A DNA stretch of 64,000 nt from Adiantum capillus-veneris (lineage: Eukaryota; Streptophyta; Polypodiopsida; Polypodiales; Pteridaceae): positions 1 through 64,000 of the forward strand of contig JABFUD020000295.1 of the NCBI GenBank assembly GCA_014529385.2, in the 5' to 3' direction. The notes below the pieces were generated by a model. That model did not search any database. It was not told the DNA's origin and saw nothing but the letters and a program-made list of their open reading frames with translations. Shown one piece after another: positions 32,837 through 42,762 of this stretch; within the stretch, counting starts at the first letter, position 1, and each line of letters begins with the position of its first letter. A program made the position numbers and the translations under genes.

Positions 32837-34039
32837 CTATTTTGTAAGCTTTCTCTTTTTAGCTAATTGCATGACATTTGGCCAAATTTGACCATGATGG
32901 TCACTCATCTCTTCATCACAAAAATGTTCAATTTTTACTCCAAAAGTAGTTGCCTCAACTGAAGAGGTGGCATGCTTAGTTGCCATATCTTCAACTAAGG
33001 TTTGCATTCCCCCCTTCCCAAAGTTAGTTCTCAAGGGTAGACGTGTCTCTCTTAAGTGGATTTTACCATCCTTAAAAAAGAAAACATCTTTTGACAAAGC
33101 ATCACTAAAATCATCACAATCCCTTCTTACATGGTATGTACTATCACACCAAATACATCTATTAACAAACCCTTCTTTGGGCTGTTGTCTTTGCCTAGGA
33201 AGTGGCCCTAATGGTTGGCCTTTTTCTTCAAGCTTTGCAAACTTCACCTTCAAGTCACGCATTCCCTTCACAAGATCATCTAGCATGGACTCATCAAACT
33301 TAGGAGCGATAAAAGTAGGCTTTACCATTTTGTTAGAAGTTGAGGTGGAAGGACTTGTAGTGTTTACTACCATCTTGTCCCTTCTTCTTTGTCGTTTGGT
33401 AAGCAGTGAGACAACACCTTCAACCTCATTCCAGTCGGTCTTTAGTCCTTTCTCAGCATCTTTATCTTCAAGAAGAAGCTCCAAATTTTCTTGAAACTCT
33501 TTACCTGGAGCTTGTAAGAAAAGATCTGTCTTCTCTGCATCTAGTGTGGCCCTTTCTGTCCTGGTGAGTTGTGCATAGCGCCGCTCAAATTCCCTAAGTA
33601 GCTCTGTTATTGATAGTCCTTGCTTTGGCTTGACTACCCATTCTAAGAATGTCCTTTTGGTCACTCTCTCAGAGTCCTCCATGAAATATTCCTCCTTTAA
33701 AGCTACTTTGAGTTCTTCCCAATTTCTCCCATGCCCATCTTTAATTACCCTAACATGCTCTCTAATTTCTGGAGCAACAACTAGCTCAAAGCTTTGATTC
33801 ATCTCACATTTTGACACGCGATGCAGCTCCATCTCCTTCACATACTCGCGTAAGTACTTGGTTACATCTTTGCCATTGAACTGATCCATTCTATTGACGA
33901 CTGCTTGTATGGCCTTCGTTGCTGAAATCTCCCTTCTTTCAGTGGCATGTTGTTGTTGCATGAACATTGGAAATGCTTGAAACATTTGGATTGTTGCTGG
34001 GTCAAAATGCATACCCTGTTGCTCAACATGATCACCCAT
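32837..34039 (-). CDS. element D gag, 400 codons
   Basis: The ATG at 34039 (MGDHVEQQGMHF) follows the primer binding site by about 50 bp. The open frame also extends 29 codons upstream, but without ATG. Capsid-like part: MDQFNGKDVTKYLREYVKEM, then FLEWVVKPKQGLSITELLRE and ERRYAQLTRTER. Zinc knuckle CIWCDSTYHVRRDC at 33157-33116 (CX2CX4HX4C). It ends KRKLTK TAG. This is the best-preserved gag in the window and has no internal stop. Confidence 0.8.
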   Translation of the reverse strand: MGDHVEQQGMHFDPATIQMFQAFPMFMQQQHATERREISATKAIQAVVNRMDQFNGKDVTKYLREYVKEMELHRVSKCEMNQSFELVVAPEIREHVRVIKDGHGRNWEELKVALKEEYFMEDSERVTKRTFLEWVVKPKQGLSITELLREFERRYAQLTRTERATLDAEKTDLFLQAPGKEFQENLELLLEDKDAEKGLKTDWNEVEGVVSLLTKRQRRRDKMVVNTTSPSTSTSNKMVKPTFIAPKFDESMLDDLVKGMRDLKVKFAKLEEKGQPLGPLPRQRQQPKEGFVNRCIWCDSTYHVRRDCDDFSDALSKDVFFFKDGKIHLRETRLPLRTNFGKGGMQTLVEDMATKHATSSVEATTFGVKIEHFCDEEMSDHHGQIWPNVMQLAKKRKLTK

Positions 34040-34067
34040 GGTTACCCACAAAATCTCACCCTGGCAG

Positions 34068-34088
34068 TTTCGCGTCGAGTTCACCAAA
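34068..34088 (-). promoter_or_regulatory. element D primer binding site region
   Basis: On the minus strand, four to five bases after the 5' LTR end (CTCGACA), comes TTTTTGGTGAACTCGACGCG, with TGG as expected for pairing to a tRNA CCA end. I cannot name the tRNA. Confidence 0.45.
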
Positions 34089-34502
34089 AATATGTCGAGA
34101 AATTTGCGGTCTTGCCAGGAAAGCACCGGGCTTATGGCTGTGAGAGTTTGTGAGAGAACTCAACAAAAACTATATGAAGGAGTTAAACCATAGATGCCAT
34201 GAAGACTAGGGTTTGGAAAGAAGTGCAATCAAAGAAGACTCACTCTTTCTCTCTTGCACTCACACACACAAAGAAAGAACACAAAAAAGAATGTCAAAAC
34301 AATACGAAAATGAAAACATCAAGGTTGTGGTCATATCATATCATGGGTAATATGAAAGGGTTAATAGATGAGTTAATGGCATTCAATCTTGACTAACCAA
34401 ATAGGCTACGAATTGCTCTTTGGAATTGTAGCTTTGTGCTTACCGTAGTATATATATTTTTTCTAGTGATTGGGATTAATTGTGTATACAAATCCTCTTG
34501 GT

Positions 34503-34721
34503 TCATAGCAAGATAACTACACTTACATCAAAAGAAAAATTATACTCTATGAGAGGTAGTATGATGGGATCCGGTGATAGCATTATTTCATTGAGCCTTT
34601 TTGGGCCAAAGAGAAACACTATACGTTGTTTAAAGTGTATTTTACGGCCAATCCATACGTTAATTCTAATAGATTTTACAGAGTGAAAGCGATAGAAATT
34701 ATCATCATGTGGGTTATTCAT
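34503..34721 (-). CDS. small leader ORF D, 72 codons, same family as element A ORFs
   Basis: Starts MNNPHDDNFYRF, just after an in-frame TAG, and ends FSFDVSVVILL with TGA. Against A2 it aligns end to end: same length, RKIHFKQRIVFLFG, then SPDPIILPLIEY, SFDV and stop. The reading direction equals that of element D, and the ORF lies downstream of the LTR TATA box, so it would sit in the mRNA leader before gag, as in element A. The host elements are from different gypsy lineages and the flanking DNA is not similar. Function is unknown. Confidence 0.65.
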   Translation of the reverse strand: MNNPHDDNFYRFHSVKSIRINVWIGRKIHFKQRIVFLFGPKRLNEIMLSPDPIILPLIEYNFSFDVSVVILL

Positions 34722-34917
34722 CTAGGATAGTATGTGAGAAATGTAGATATGAGAGAAGTGAAGAGATGAGAAGTTTCCCTCCCAAGCCTTATTCTTGCCC
34801 GTAGGCAATAAGGATACTGCGGGGAGAGATGTACCTGTAGCAAAGAGAACCTAAAATTTGTAGGGAGGATGAATTAATAAGAGTGAGAGAGATAGATTTG
34901 GTTAAGGAGATAATATT

Positions 34918-34919
<2 letters not shown>

Positions 34920-34969
<50 letters not shown>

Positions 34970-35060
34970 GATTAGAGATGAAAAAGAAAACAACAAGAAA
35001 TCAAGAAAACATCAATGTAGAACACATCTTACTTGACAAACATATATATATGTTGGATTA
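34920..35060 (-). repeat. AT microsatellite and internal duplication in the element D right LTR
   Basis: A TA run of about 46 bases is followed by two copies of a segment starting ATATGTTGGATTAGAGATG. The left LTR has one copy and a 20-base TA run, so the change happened after insertion, probably by slippage at the TA run. Confidence 0.75.
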
Positions 35061-35404
35061 GAGATGAAAAAGAAAACAACAAGAAATCAAGAAAACATCA
35101 ATGTAGAACACATCAATGTAGAACACATCTTACTTGACAAACCCTTTGGCACCATTATTGATGGAGAGAGAAGAAGAGGGGAGAACTCCACTTTGATTGA
35201 TACGCCAAGTGCAAGACCTTCTTTGATTAGAGTTGATCTTCCAAGGATAGCGTACAAGAATGGCTAGTCTTCCTCTAGGAGAAAGTGTAGGCTTGGACTT
35301 ATGTTAATGGCTAAGTACAATTAGGCATTACTACTCACTCCCTCAAGAATTCCTCTCATCAATGGCTTGAATGCTTGAGTTTATTTTCAAGGAAGAAGAG
35401 GTCC

Positions 35405-35414
35405 CCTTTTATAG
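35405..35414 (-). promoter_or_regulatory. TATA box of the element D 5' LTR
   Basis: CTATAAAAGG on the minus strand. It is the promoter expected to drive the element; the same sequence is in the left LTR at 27247-27256. Confidence 0.6.
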
Positions 35415-36217
35415 GTGAAGGGAACCCCCAAGGGTTTACACAAGAAGAGAGGAGCCAGTGCGAATAGGAATTCGAAAAGTTGGAAATGAGCTGTCCCTGC
35501 ATGATGTGGGCAGACCGAGGTCCATTACTTTGATCATATCTCCTCAACCGTGGCTCCAAATAAAAAAGTAAAAATATGGGCAAAAACTTCAGCTCATTAG
35601 CTAAGATTTTCATTTTAAAATCATTTTCCAATTCAGATTGGAACCTTGTGTAAAAAATTCATCAAAATAGGATCCATTTCTAGCAGCAAAAGTCTTCCCG
35701 TGGTCCCCTTAGCCTAGACTTTCATTTAATTCCAAAGGACACCTCATGCCATATAAAAGCATGACATTGCTCCTTGACAAATGTTTTTAATCATGCTTGC
35801 AATAATGCATTAAAATAAGTGTATCTTTGAAATCATGCCACCTAGTGTCTCACTAGGATTTGATTCCCTCCTAGTAGCTATTTAAAAAGAAATATAAGAA
35901 AAGTATTAAAAATACATAGAATATATATATATTGGAGTTTACCCTAGATATAGGATCTAGCTAGGGTGTGAGATGATAATGAGATAGTAGAAATAAAGAA
36001 TCAATGCTTTTTGCCCCAAGTTAAAGAGGCGGAGCTATTGAGCTTTTCCCATAGTATTTTCTGATGGTAAAGTAAGGATAGGTTACCCTTGAGAAAAATA
36101 ATAGGATGAGCTAGAAGGCTTATTATTATACTGAAATATGCATATGTACATTATAGGAAAGTTACAAGATAGATCTTGTAGCATGCGTTCCGACTATGTA
36201 CGTGTCACAGCACGACA

Positions 36218-36221
36218 ACAT
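36218..36221 (+). repeat. target site duplication of element D, right copy
   Basis: ACAT after the right LTR end; partner of 26059-26062. Confidence 0.8.
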
Positions 36222-36354
36222 ACGAGAACAAGCCTTAATCAAGTGGAAAGACTGACGTGAAGAAGGTTCCACCTGGGAAAAAATTAGTGTTCTTAATAAG
36301 AAGTTTTCAACTTTTGTTTTTGATGACAAAAACTCTCCTTTAAGGGGGGAGTAA
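36222..36354 (+). pseudogene. element C chromodomain, C-terminal half
   Basis: Continues from HHI across the inserted element D: REQALIKWKD, TGA at 36253-36255, then EEGSTWEKISVLNKKFSTFV and DDKNSPLRGE with TAA at 36352. The W...W..TWE pattern and C-terminal helix are those of chromodomains at the end of chromoviral integrases, which guide insertion to heterochromatin. Confidence 0.75.
36342..36354 (+). promoter_or_regulatory. element C polypurine tract
   Basis: AAGGGGGGAGTAA overlaps the stop of the chromodomain frame and directly precedes TGTCAGGG, the start of the 3' LTR at 36355, an arrangement usual in chromoviruses. Confidence 0.65.
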
Positions 36355-36550
36355 TGTCAGGGCAAGGGTCCTGTATCCTAAGAACTAGGATAGTCATGGA
36401 CTACGGCCATGGGTCGGGCTAGGGAGTGTGGACAGGGGATCCGTCTAGGGCAAGGGGCTAGGAGCCCGCCTATATAAAGGGAGGTTGGGAGGAGGATCCT
36501 AGAGTCTAGTTCCTAGTTCTTACAGTCTCAAGTCACCTTCCATAGAGACA
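36355..36550 (+). repeat. element C 3' LTR, about 200 bp
   Basis: Starts TGTCAGGGCAAGGG and has a TATATAAA at 36471-36478. The end is uncertain because no 5' LTR remains. I place it near ...CATAGAGACA at 36550, since a different coding frame (remnant E) can be followed leftward to about that point. Confidence 0.5.
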
Positions 36551-38323
36551 CATTTAGATCAAGATGATACTATGGTAAAATCAGATTCAATAGAACCAAC
36601 AATGAGAATAGCTATAGTTCTCAGCAGTACAAAAGGAGCAAGTGTCAGATGCAATGCTCTATTAGATAAAGATGCAAAGTGCAATGCGGTTGCAGACAAC
36701 ATTCAGAGCATTCTAGGGATTATAGAGGGCAAGCCAGATAATAGAGAAATCGTGGGTAAGGCTATAAGTCAAGAAAAAATGGTTGCTACTCTTAGCATCC
36801 AAAATCATGAAGAGCGGGTAAAGTTTTAGGTGAAGCCTTCAAAGGAAATGCTTGCAGATGTCGTCATTGGAAATCAGTGGTTAGACCAACACAAATCCTA
36901 CAGAGAAGATAAAATGCTAATACTTTCTTTTTCAAGAGGCAGCAAGCAACATTTACAGGTACCATTAATGCTAGATTCGGAGTTACAAAAGTCACAAAAA
37001 TCGAAGAAAAATCTTACAAACAAAGGTAAGGCTAAAGTGGACCCTCCACCAATTAGCAGAGAAGTTGTGACATCGTATGCCTCTACATCAAAGAACCCTC
37101 ATGGATCAGCTTCTTCAAGCAAGTCAAGATTTCAAAATTTCAAGTCAATTGCTGACCCAATTGAACCCTCTAAGGAGACACCCAAAAAAGCAAAGATATT
37201 TTAGCCAAAGTACTCAAGAAATAAAAAGATAGTCAAGCAAGTGTTTGTTCCGAGAAGTCTAGTTAAAGTCAATGATCTGGTTTGGACTAAAGACAAGAAA
37301 TCAACACATGTGATGGATAGCATCACAATGGAACTTAAAAGAGCAGAAGTACTATGGAGGTAACAAGATATGGGTACCAAAATTGCAGGTTAGAGCATAT
37401 GAAGTAACGACATGACCCTCTCAAGAAGGAAGGCCCACAAGGTATTAACCTCAACGATATCCCAGGATACCTAAGCAACAGGTATACAACATACCAACAT
37501 TGAAAGATGATAAAGTCTACCATAACTCTCAAGAGGATACAAAACAAAGATGGATATGAAAGAATGTTCCTCTTAGACAAGGATTCTATACAGGTTATAC
37601 AAATATTTGGCTACCAGTCAATCACAAAGCCAATTGCAACTACACCAGACCTGCATGAAGATCTCAAGAACTCAACAAGACCTAAAGCGAAGCAAAGCCA
37701 ATAAAGGAGTTACAAAGGTCCTCAAAAGATTTGGATTTCTAAGTCTTTCAATAAATTGAGTCAAACGCCAGATTTCAACAGCCAAGAGAGGCCTACAACA
37801 ACATCAAAGACTCCTATCAATAGGCCTAATTGGAGAATCAAACAGATAATGGAGTCTTCACAGTCAAAGAAGAACAACCCAACCAACACAAATGCAGATT
37901 TGAAGAAGCTAAAACAGGTATGGCAAAAGAAAACTTCAATGCCAACTTGGTCCTTCACTAATCCTCTTTTTGAGGATTCAAGCTTACTTTTACCCGAATA
38001 AAAGTAAGCACAAGAATGTAAAAACTCAAGTCGCCAGGGTGCAAAAAACACTCTTTGGCATAGCCAGAGTCGGCTTGTTGAGCCATAAAATGATAAAAGC
38101 ATTAGTCTCAAAGCTTCAAGTCATATTAAACTCTGTGCTAATAGTCGTAGTTCTTAGGCTTACGCTCAAGGAGGAAGATTTGACCATGTCTAAGTCATGT
38201 CGCTCATGATGGATGAGATGAGCATAAAAGTTGAAGTCTATTAACTTACAATTGGTGTAGTGTCGTAGAGTCCAACACTCACGCAGAGTGCACACTAAGA
38301 TGAGAGCACATATCCTTGACAAC
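36551..38323 (+). pseudogene. remnant E: older retroelement-like coding sequence
   Basis: A frame starting about 36548 reads DTMVKSDSIEP, NALLDKDAKCNAV and, after TAG at 36827, VKPSKEMLADVVIGNQWLDQ, the spacing of a retropepsin (D-x-x-A ... IG-x-x-WL) with the catalytic motif altered to DKDA. Basic, Ser/Lys-rich sequence follows to 37201. Farther on come shifted coding-like pieces (KQVFVPRSLVKVND; LKDDKVYHNSQEDTKQRW in another frame). No RT is visible. It is probably the element into which C inserted. 37700-38323 has only short Lys/Asn-rich frames and nothing recognisable. Confidence 0.4.
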
Positions 38324-38425
38324 AAATTAGTGTGAACAAGGCCCTTTTTAAATGGGCCCTTATAAACATTGCATGCTCTCATAAATCACTCATTTCTTAA
38401 GAACAGGTGAGCTCTTACCAACAAA
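38324..38425 (+). promoter_or_regulatory. putative H3-like promoter, second copy
   Basis: Same GGCCC/GGGCC pair and TATAAA as in the first unit. Here it follows remnant E directly at the junction, so this is all that remains of the original upstream region. Confidence 0.4.
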
Positions 38426-39363
38426 ATGGCGCACACCAAACAAACAGCGAAAGAGCATCCGCCTGCCAACAAAAACACCCTCCAAGGATGTGAGAAGCCG
38501 TCATGGCTTAAAGGCACAAGAAAACGACCACGAACACCTGGCCGTTCCAGGAACTCTTCTGGTAGTGGGCATGGTGGTAGGGCACGAGAGTCATCAAGGA
38601 CTGTTGAATCTCCACCTCCTCAAGATATAACACCTAGAAAGAGAATGAAGCAACGTGCCCAGCGCTGGAGAGAAGCAGAGGGCCAGCAAACATCAGAGTC
38701 CGATAGGGAGCAGCCGTCGCGCCCCCAATCACAAGCAGGACCATCCAGGACTCGGGTGGTCAATACAGACACCGAATCAGAGAGTGAGCCACCATGGCTG
38801 CGAGAAAACATACCGCGCACACACCGGGTGGCCGTTGGGGGGAAGACAATGTCTCAAGGCAAGGGAGCTCTCCCCACACGACAAGATCCGCAACCAAGGG
38901 AAGAGGAAGAATCAGAACATGCTGCAGAACCAGCCCCTAAGCATGTAAACAGACGCAAGTCTAAGTTTTTCAAGAAGCCTTCACGCCGCCCGCCAGCAAA
39001 TGTACAAGTTCCCCCAAGACAGCCGCAGCGGCGCTAGCAAATGTGCAAGTGCCCCCAAGACAACCGCAGTGGCGCCGAAAAATAGCAAGGGCATTTGCAA
39101 AAATCCGCCACTACCAGAAGACGACGGAGCTCTTGATTTGACGCGTCCCCTTTGCTCGTACTGTGAAGGAAGTGCTTCAAAGCTATGGAAATCAGTATAG
39201 AATGCAAGCAATAGCGCTAGAGGCTATTCAAGAAGCTGCAGAGGCCCACATCATTTCAGTGTTGGAAGATACCAATCTATGTGCCATTCATGCAAAGCAA
39301 ATGACAATACAGCCAAAAGATATGCAGCTTGCACGACGATTGCAACGAGACTTCGAGCATTAG
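38426..39363 (+). pseudogene. divergent histone H3-like gene, broken (copy 2)
   Basis: More intact than the first copy: the tail is open for 203 codons because the G run at 38837-38842 has six G. The start reads MAHTKQTAKEHPP against MARTKQTVKKHPP in copy 1, so the H3 residues R2, position 7 and K9 differ between copies. A fourth difference is Lys/Glu (SKSDRE/SESDRE). All four are replacements. The 41 bp repeat frameshift and the TGA in place of H3 Arg63 are shared, so they predate the duplication. Fold motifs are QKTTELLI, QEAAEAHI and EDTNLCAIHAK. Confidence 0.75.
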
Positions 39364-39515
39364 CCGAAGTTACCCCTCTTTTTGTATTGCACACCCTTAT
39401 CTTTGTAATGATTTGACTTTCCAATGACAATATGATCAACAGTTGTGTCTACTCTGTCTATTATTTTTGTAATTTCAAGTTCTGTATGTAATTGTAGTCA
39501 ATTTCAGTAAATTTG

Positions 39516-40764
39516 TGCATTTTAAGTAACCTTAGGGGTAGATAAGCCTACAAGGGGCAGAAAAAGGCCTGGCCACAAGGGCGCGCAAATGGCCCATCCA
39601 AAACTGATAACCTTGTATCCTTGTAGCCTTATCTACCCCCAAGGGTACTTAAAGTAACCAAATTTACTAAAACCTATTGGTTTTGCATCAATATTTTATA
39701 TGGATCCTTATGGACACCTTTTTTTGGTCATTTCAAGCTTTGAATTCCTTATAGGATATCAAAACTAATAACATATTGTGAAACCAAGTGTCCAATGTAA
39801 TTTGACTTTTTGGTGCAAGGGTGTAGTAGGTAGAGCAAGTGATAGTTTGTTGGAAACTTCATTTTATAATTGATTTGAGCTTTTCAAGTGTCCTTGAGTG
39901 TGAACATATACTGGAATTGCCATAAAAAGGTTGCATTTAAATGAATGATGCAAAACCAATCCATTGCAATAAATTTGTGCTTTTTAAGTACCCTAGGGGG
40001 TAGATTGGCCTATAAGGGGCAAAAAAATGCCTGGCCACAAGGGCGCGCAAATGGCCCATCCAAAACTGATGGATGGGCCATTTGCGCGCCCTTGTGGCCA
40101 GGCATTTTTTTGCCCCTTATAGGCCAATCTACCCCCTAGGGTACTTAAAAATCACAAATTTATTGCAATGGATTGGTTTTGCATCAATATTTTATATGGA
40201 TCCTTATGGACACCTTTTTTTTGGTCATTTCAAGCTTTGAATTCCTTATAGGATATCAAAACAAATAACATATTGGGAAACCAAGTGTCCAATGTAATTT
40301 GACTTTTTGGTGCAAGGGTGTAGTAGGTAGAACTAAAGCAAGTGATAGTTTGCTGGAAACTTCATTTCATAATTGATTTGAGCTTTTCTAGTGTCCTTGA
40401 GTGTGAACATATACTGGAATTGCCATAAAAAGGTTGCATTTAAATGAATGCTGCAAAACCAATCCATTGCAATAAATTTGTGCTTTTTAAGTACCCTAGG
40501 GGGTAGATTGGCCTATAAGGGGCAAAAAAATGCCTGGCCACAAGGGCGCGCAAATGGCCCATCCAAAACCAATCCATTGCAATAAATTTGTGCTTTTTAA
40601 GTACCCTAGGGGGTAGATTGGCCTATAAGGGGCAAAAAAATGCCTGGCCACAAGGGCGCGCAAATGGCCCATCCAAAACTGATGGATGGGATATTTGCGC
40701 GCCCTTGTGGCCAGGCATTTTTTGCAGCTTATAGGCTAATCTAACCCCCTAGTGTACTTAAAAA
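39516..40764. repeat. foldback repeat array, second copy
   Basis: Same array as 2257-3505, including the long palindrome (39950-40183). One substitution was noticed (GTTTGTTGG for GTTTGCTGG). Sequence-identical long palindromes are unstable and hard to assemble, so this region deserves care. Confidence 0.75.
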
Positions 40765-41071
40765 TCACAATTATACTCAATTTGACTGCAATTACATACC
40801 TTGAAATAACAAAGTCAAAAAACAATTCATATCACCAATTGAAACAATTTTCAAGATTGACAAATCAGATTGAAAAGAATTTGCAATATAGAGAGACAAT
40901 TTCAAATATTTTTTATTCCTTCTAGCACGGTGATTTTACATCATGTATCTGAGGAGTTCAGAATTTTTTTGACCATTTCCTGGCGCCTATTTTGCGCGTA
41001 AGGCAACTCCCCAATCAAGAGGGACTGCGCTATGGCATTTGGGTCAGTTGAGCCAATGGAAGCATGTATCC

Positions 41072-42516
41072 CTATATGGGAAAGCACTTTACCACGAAGC
41101 AAGTGCCAAACGCCGTGCATACAAGGGATCTACGCACTAGGAACACTTGATGCGCAGTTTGAGCAATGGTACTCAAACACAAAAACTTGCTCAAAGCTTT
41201 TAACGACCAAGTCATAAAATGGGCTTGGGGAGTAAATTCATTATGGATAATGGCCACATCGCCAGGGGGGAGTTGTCCGAGGTAATGCGCAAGGGAAGCT
41301 TGAGGTCCAAAGCCCGTCCGCTTGCCACCCGTCCTTGCAGCAAAATCATCAACCTCCACAATATCCTGTCATAAACCGATGAAGGTTGAGAAAAAAAACA
41401 ACGAAGGATAAAATAGTAACATGAAAATTAGGTACAGTTTACCTCCTGCTCCTTGTCATCCTCCTCCCTGTTGCCCTTTGCATCCAAGTCAATGGTCCCA
41501 TGCACCACAGATACAAGCTTTGGATCATCAGATGGGAGGTTTCATAATGGCATAGGCATCCTAGCAGCCTCAACCTTGGCTTGCGTGGCTTGGAAATCTT
41601 CATCAGCCACGTGCAACTTCTTTGCTGCCAGAACCTCCGCACATACAACTGCAATAGTGTCAGCAACAGAGTCCCCATCTGGCAAGAGCTTGCTTTCTAG
41701 GGCATCTGGCGTATTGTCTAAGGGACATTTGCTGTTGTTGCATAGCACGCTCAAGCATTCATCCATGCGCAGGCCAAATGCTTTTTCCAAATCATGCAGG
41801 AACACAAACTCCTCCCTATCCACTAACACTAAGGAGAAGCGGCTAATTTCTACCTCTGGGATAGCCACATCCGTCAGTGGTAGTGGCACTGGAGTGTCAC
41901 TAGGGCCAGCCGCAACTATGGATTTCTCAACCACTTCCTCAAGACCCCTAGGGTACTCTAGCTGGTGTGCTTTTCCTTCCGCTGCAGGGTTCATGGGGAT
42001 AACCTGCTGCTCCTTGGTGTCCTTGATAAAGGACCCAACTTGAAGGTGTAGTAAGCGGAGCTCCTCCAAATCAGGTTCCTCGCTCACCAAGAAGATAAAT
42101 GTTGCGAGCCGAGAAAGGTACTCCACCCCCAACTTGCACTTCTTGAGCGCTGACACCCCAGGGGCTTGCTCGTCCAAGTAATGGCCTGCATTGGTTGCAA
42201 TTTCTTGGAATCGTTGCAACCGCTTGGCGAATGGACTATCACCTTTGTGTATATAGTGCAAAAGATCGCAAGGCACCCAGATCCTTGCATGTGGGGGGAT
42301 AGATACAGAATATTTTATGATGTGCTCCTTCATGAACGCAGAAATCTCCTCAAATGCATCCATGTGAAGGGCAACTGTGGCGTCAAGGTCAGGGAGACGA
42401 GTAAAAAAGGTGTGGAGGTCCAACTTCCCTTTGTATTTGGTGTCTTCGAGGAAGAGGATGAAGCGTGACAAAGGGGTGGATGTGGGTACAGATGCAGAGG
42501 CTATGGCAGCATCCAT
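41072..42516 (-). pseudogene. gene B, unknown function, broken (copy 2)
   Basis: Same structure as the first copy: ATG at 42516, TGA at 41542-41544, donor at 41442, acceptor ending 41366. Here the last exon (41365-41072) is open, because the G run at 41265-41270 is complete, and reads TGGKRTGFGPQASLAHYLGQ and HNEFTPQAHFMTW. Four differences from copy 1 all change residues (Arg/Trp, Ser/Arg, Asn/Lys, Glu/Gln), which fits loss of constraint. The TATA box is kept. Only the TGA stands between the ATG and a spliced product. Confidence 0.5.
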
Positions 42517-42762
42517 GTTTAGCCTGGGGTGTGGATAGAGAGTGGAGGAGCTCAGGAGTTGCAAAAGTGAAAATAGTGAATGAGTTAGGTGGCCCCCCTT
42601 TTATAATGTACCCTTTTTTTAAGACATTAAAAAAAAAGGCACTTTCACCAAAAAATGATTTCTCATCCCAATGCAAAAAATTATATTCAAAGCCATGATT
42701 TGCCGAAGCAAATCATGTTGATTACAGCGGGGATCAATATGAAAATTGCAAGAGTTACAAAG

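Larger units (their letters stand above)
26063..36217 (-). mobile_element. element D: complete Ty3/gypsy retrotransposon inside element C
   Basis: Length 10,155 bp, minus strand, two LTRs (TGT...ACA), a 4 bp target duplication, polypurine tract and all gag-pol domains in gypsy order (integrase last). RT (LPQGATNSVAHMM, FIDDF) is unlike Tat or chromovirus types and resembles the gypsy lineage reported from non-seed plants and fungi, from memory. LTRs differ at about 17 positions in the first 440 bp, so it is not a recent insertion. No chromodomain or second RNase H is seen. Confidence 0.88.
34093..36217 (-). repeat. element D 5' LTR (right), 2125 bp
   Basis: Longer than the left LTR by 108 bp because of a longer AT run (about 34920-34965) and a partial internal duplication of the segment ATGTTGGATTAGAGATGAAA...CTTGACAAA (34963-35040 and 35048 onward). 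TATA box CTATAAAAGG at 35414-35405, so transcription would start near 35380 and the small ORF would lie in the 5' leader. Confidence 0.9.
23369..36550 (+). mobile_element. element C: chromovirus-type Ty3/gypsy, 5' truncated, split by element D
   Basis: Left part (23369-26062): RT to the GPF module of integrase. Right part (36222-36354): the rest of a chromodomain, then polypurine tract and 3' LTR. Removing element D and one ACAT copy restores the reading frame CAT CAC ATA CGA (HHIRE). The chromodomain places it among plant chromoviruses. gag, protease and 5' LTR are missing at the junction with element B. Confidence 0.8.
1066..38323 (+). repeat. first copy of a 37.3 kb duplicated unit
   Basis: From AAATTAGTGTGAACAAGG at 1066 the sequence matches 38324 onward, in the same orientation, for as long as the window lasts. 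The coordinate offset is 37258 at the start, rising to 37265 through small indels. If the duplication is strictly tandem, this unit runs from 1066 to the junction at 38323. It holds the H3-like pseudogene, foldback array, genes B and C, and the stacked retroelements A to E. Only the first 25.7 kb are seen twice; that the rest also recurs is inference. Confidence 0.85.

Noticed and set aside
36551-38323. Endogenous pararetrovirus for remnant E
   Set aside because: A protease-like pattern is seen, but no movement protein, coat or RT; the evidence does not allow a viral call.
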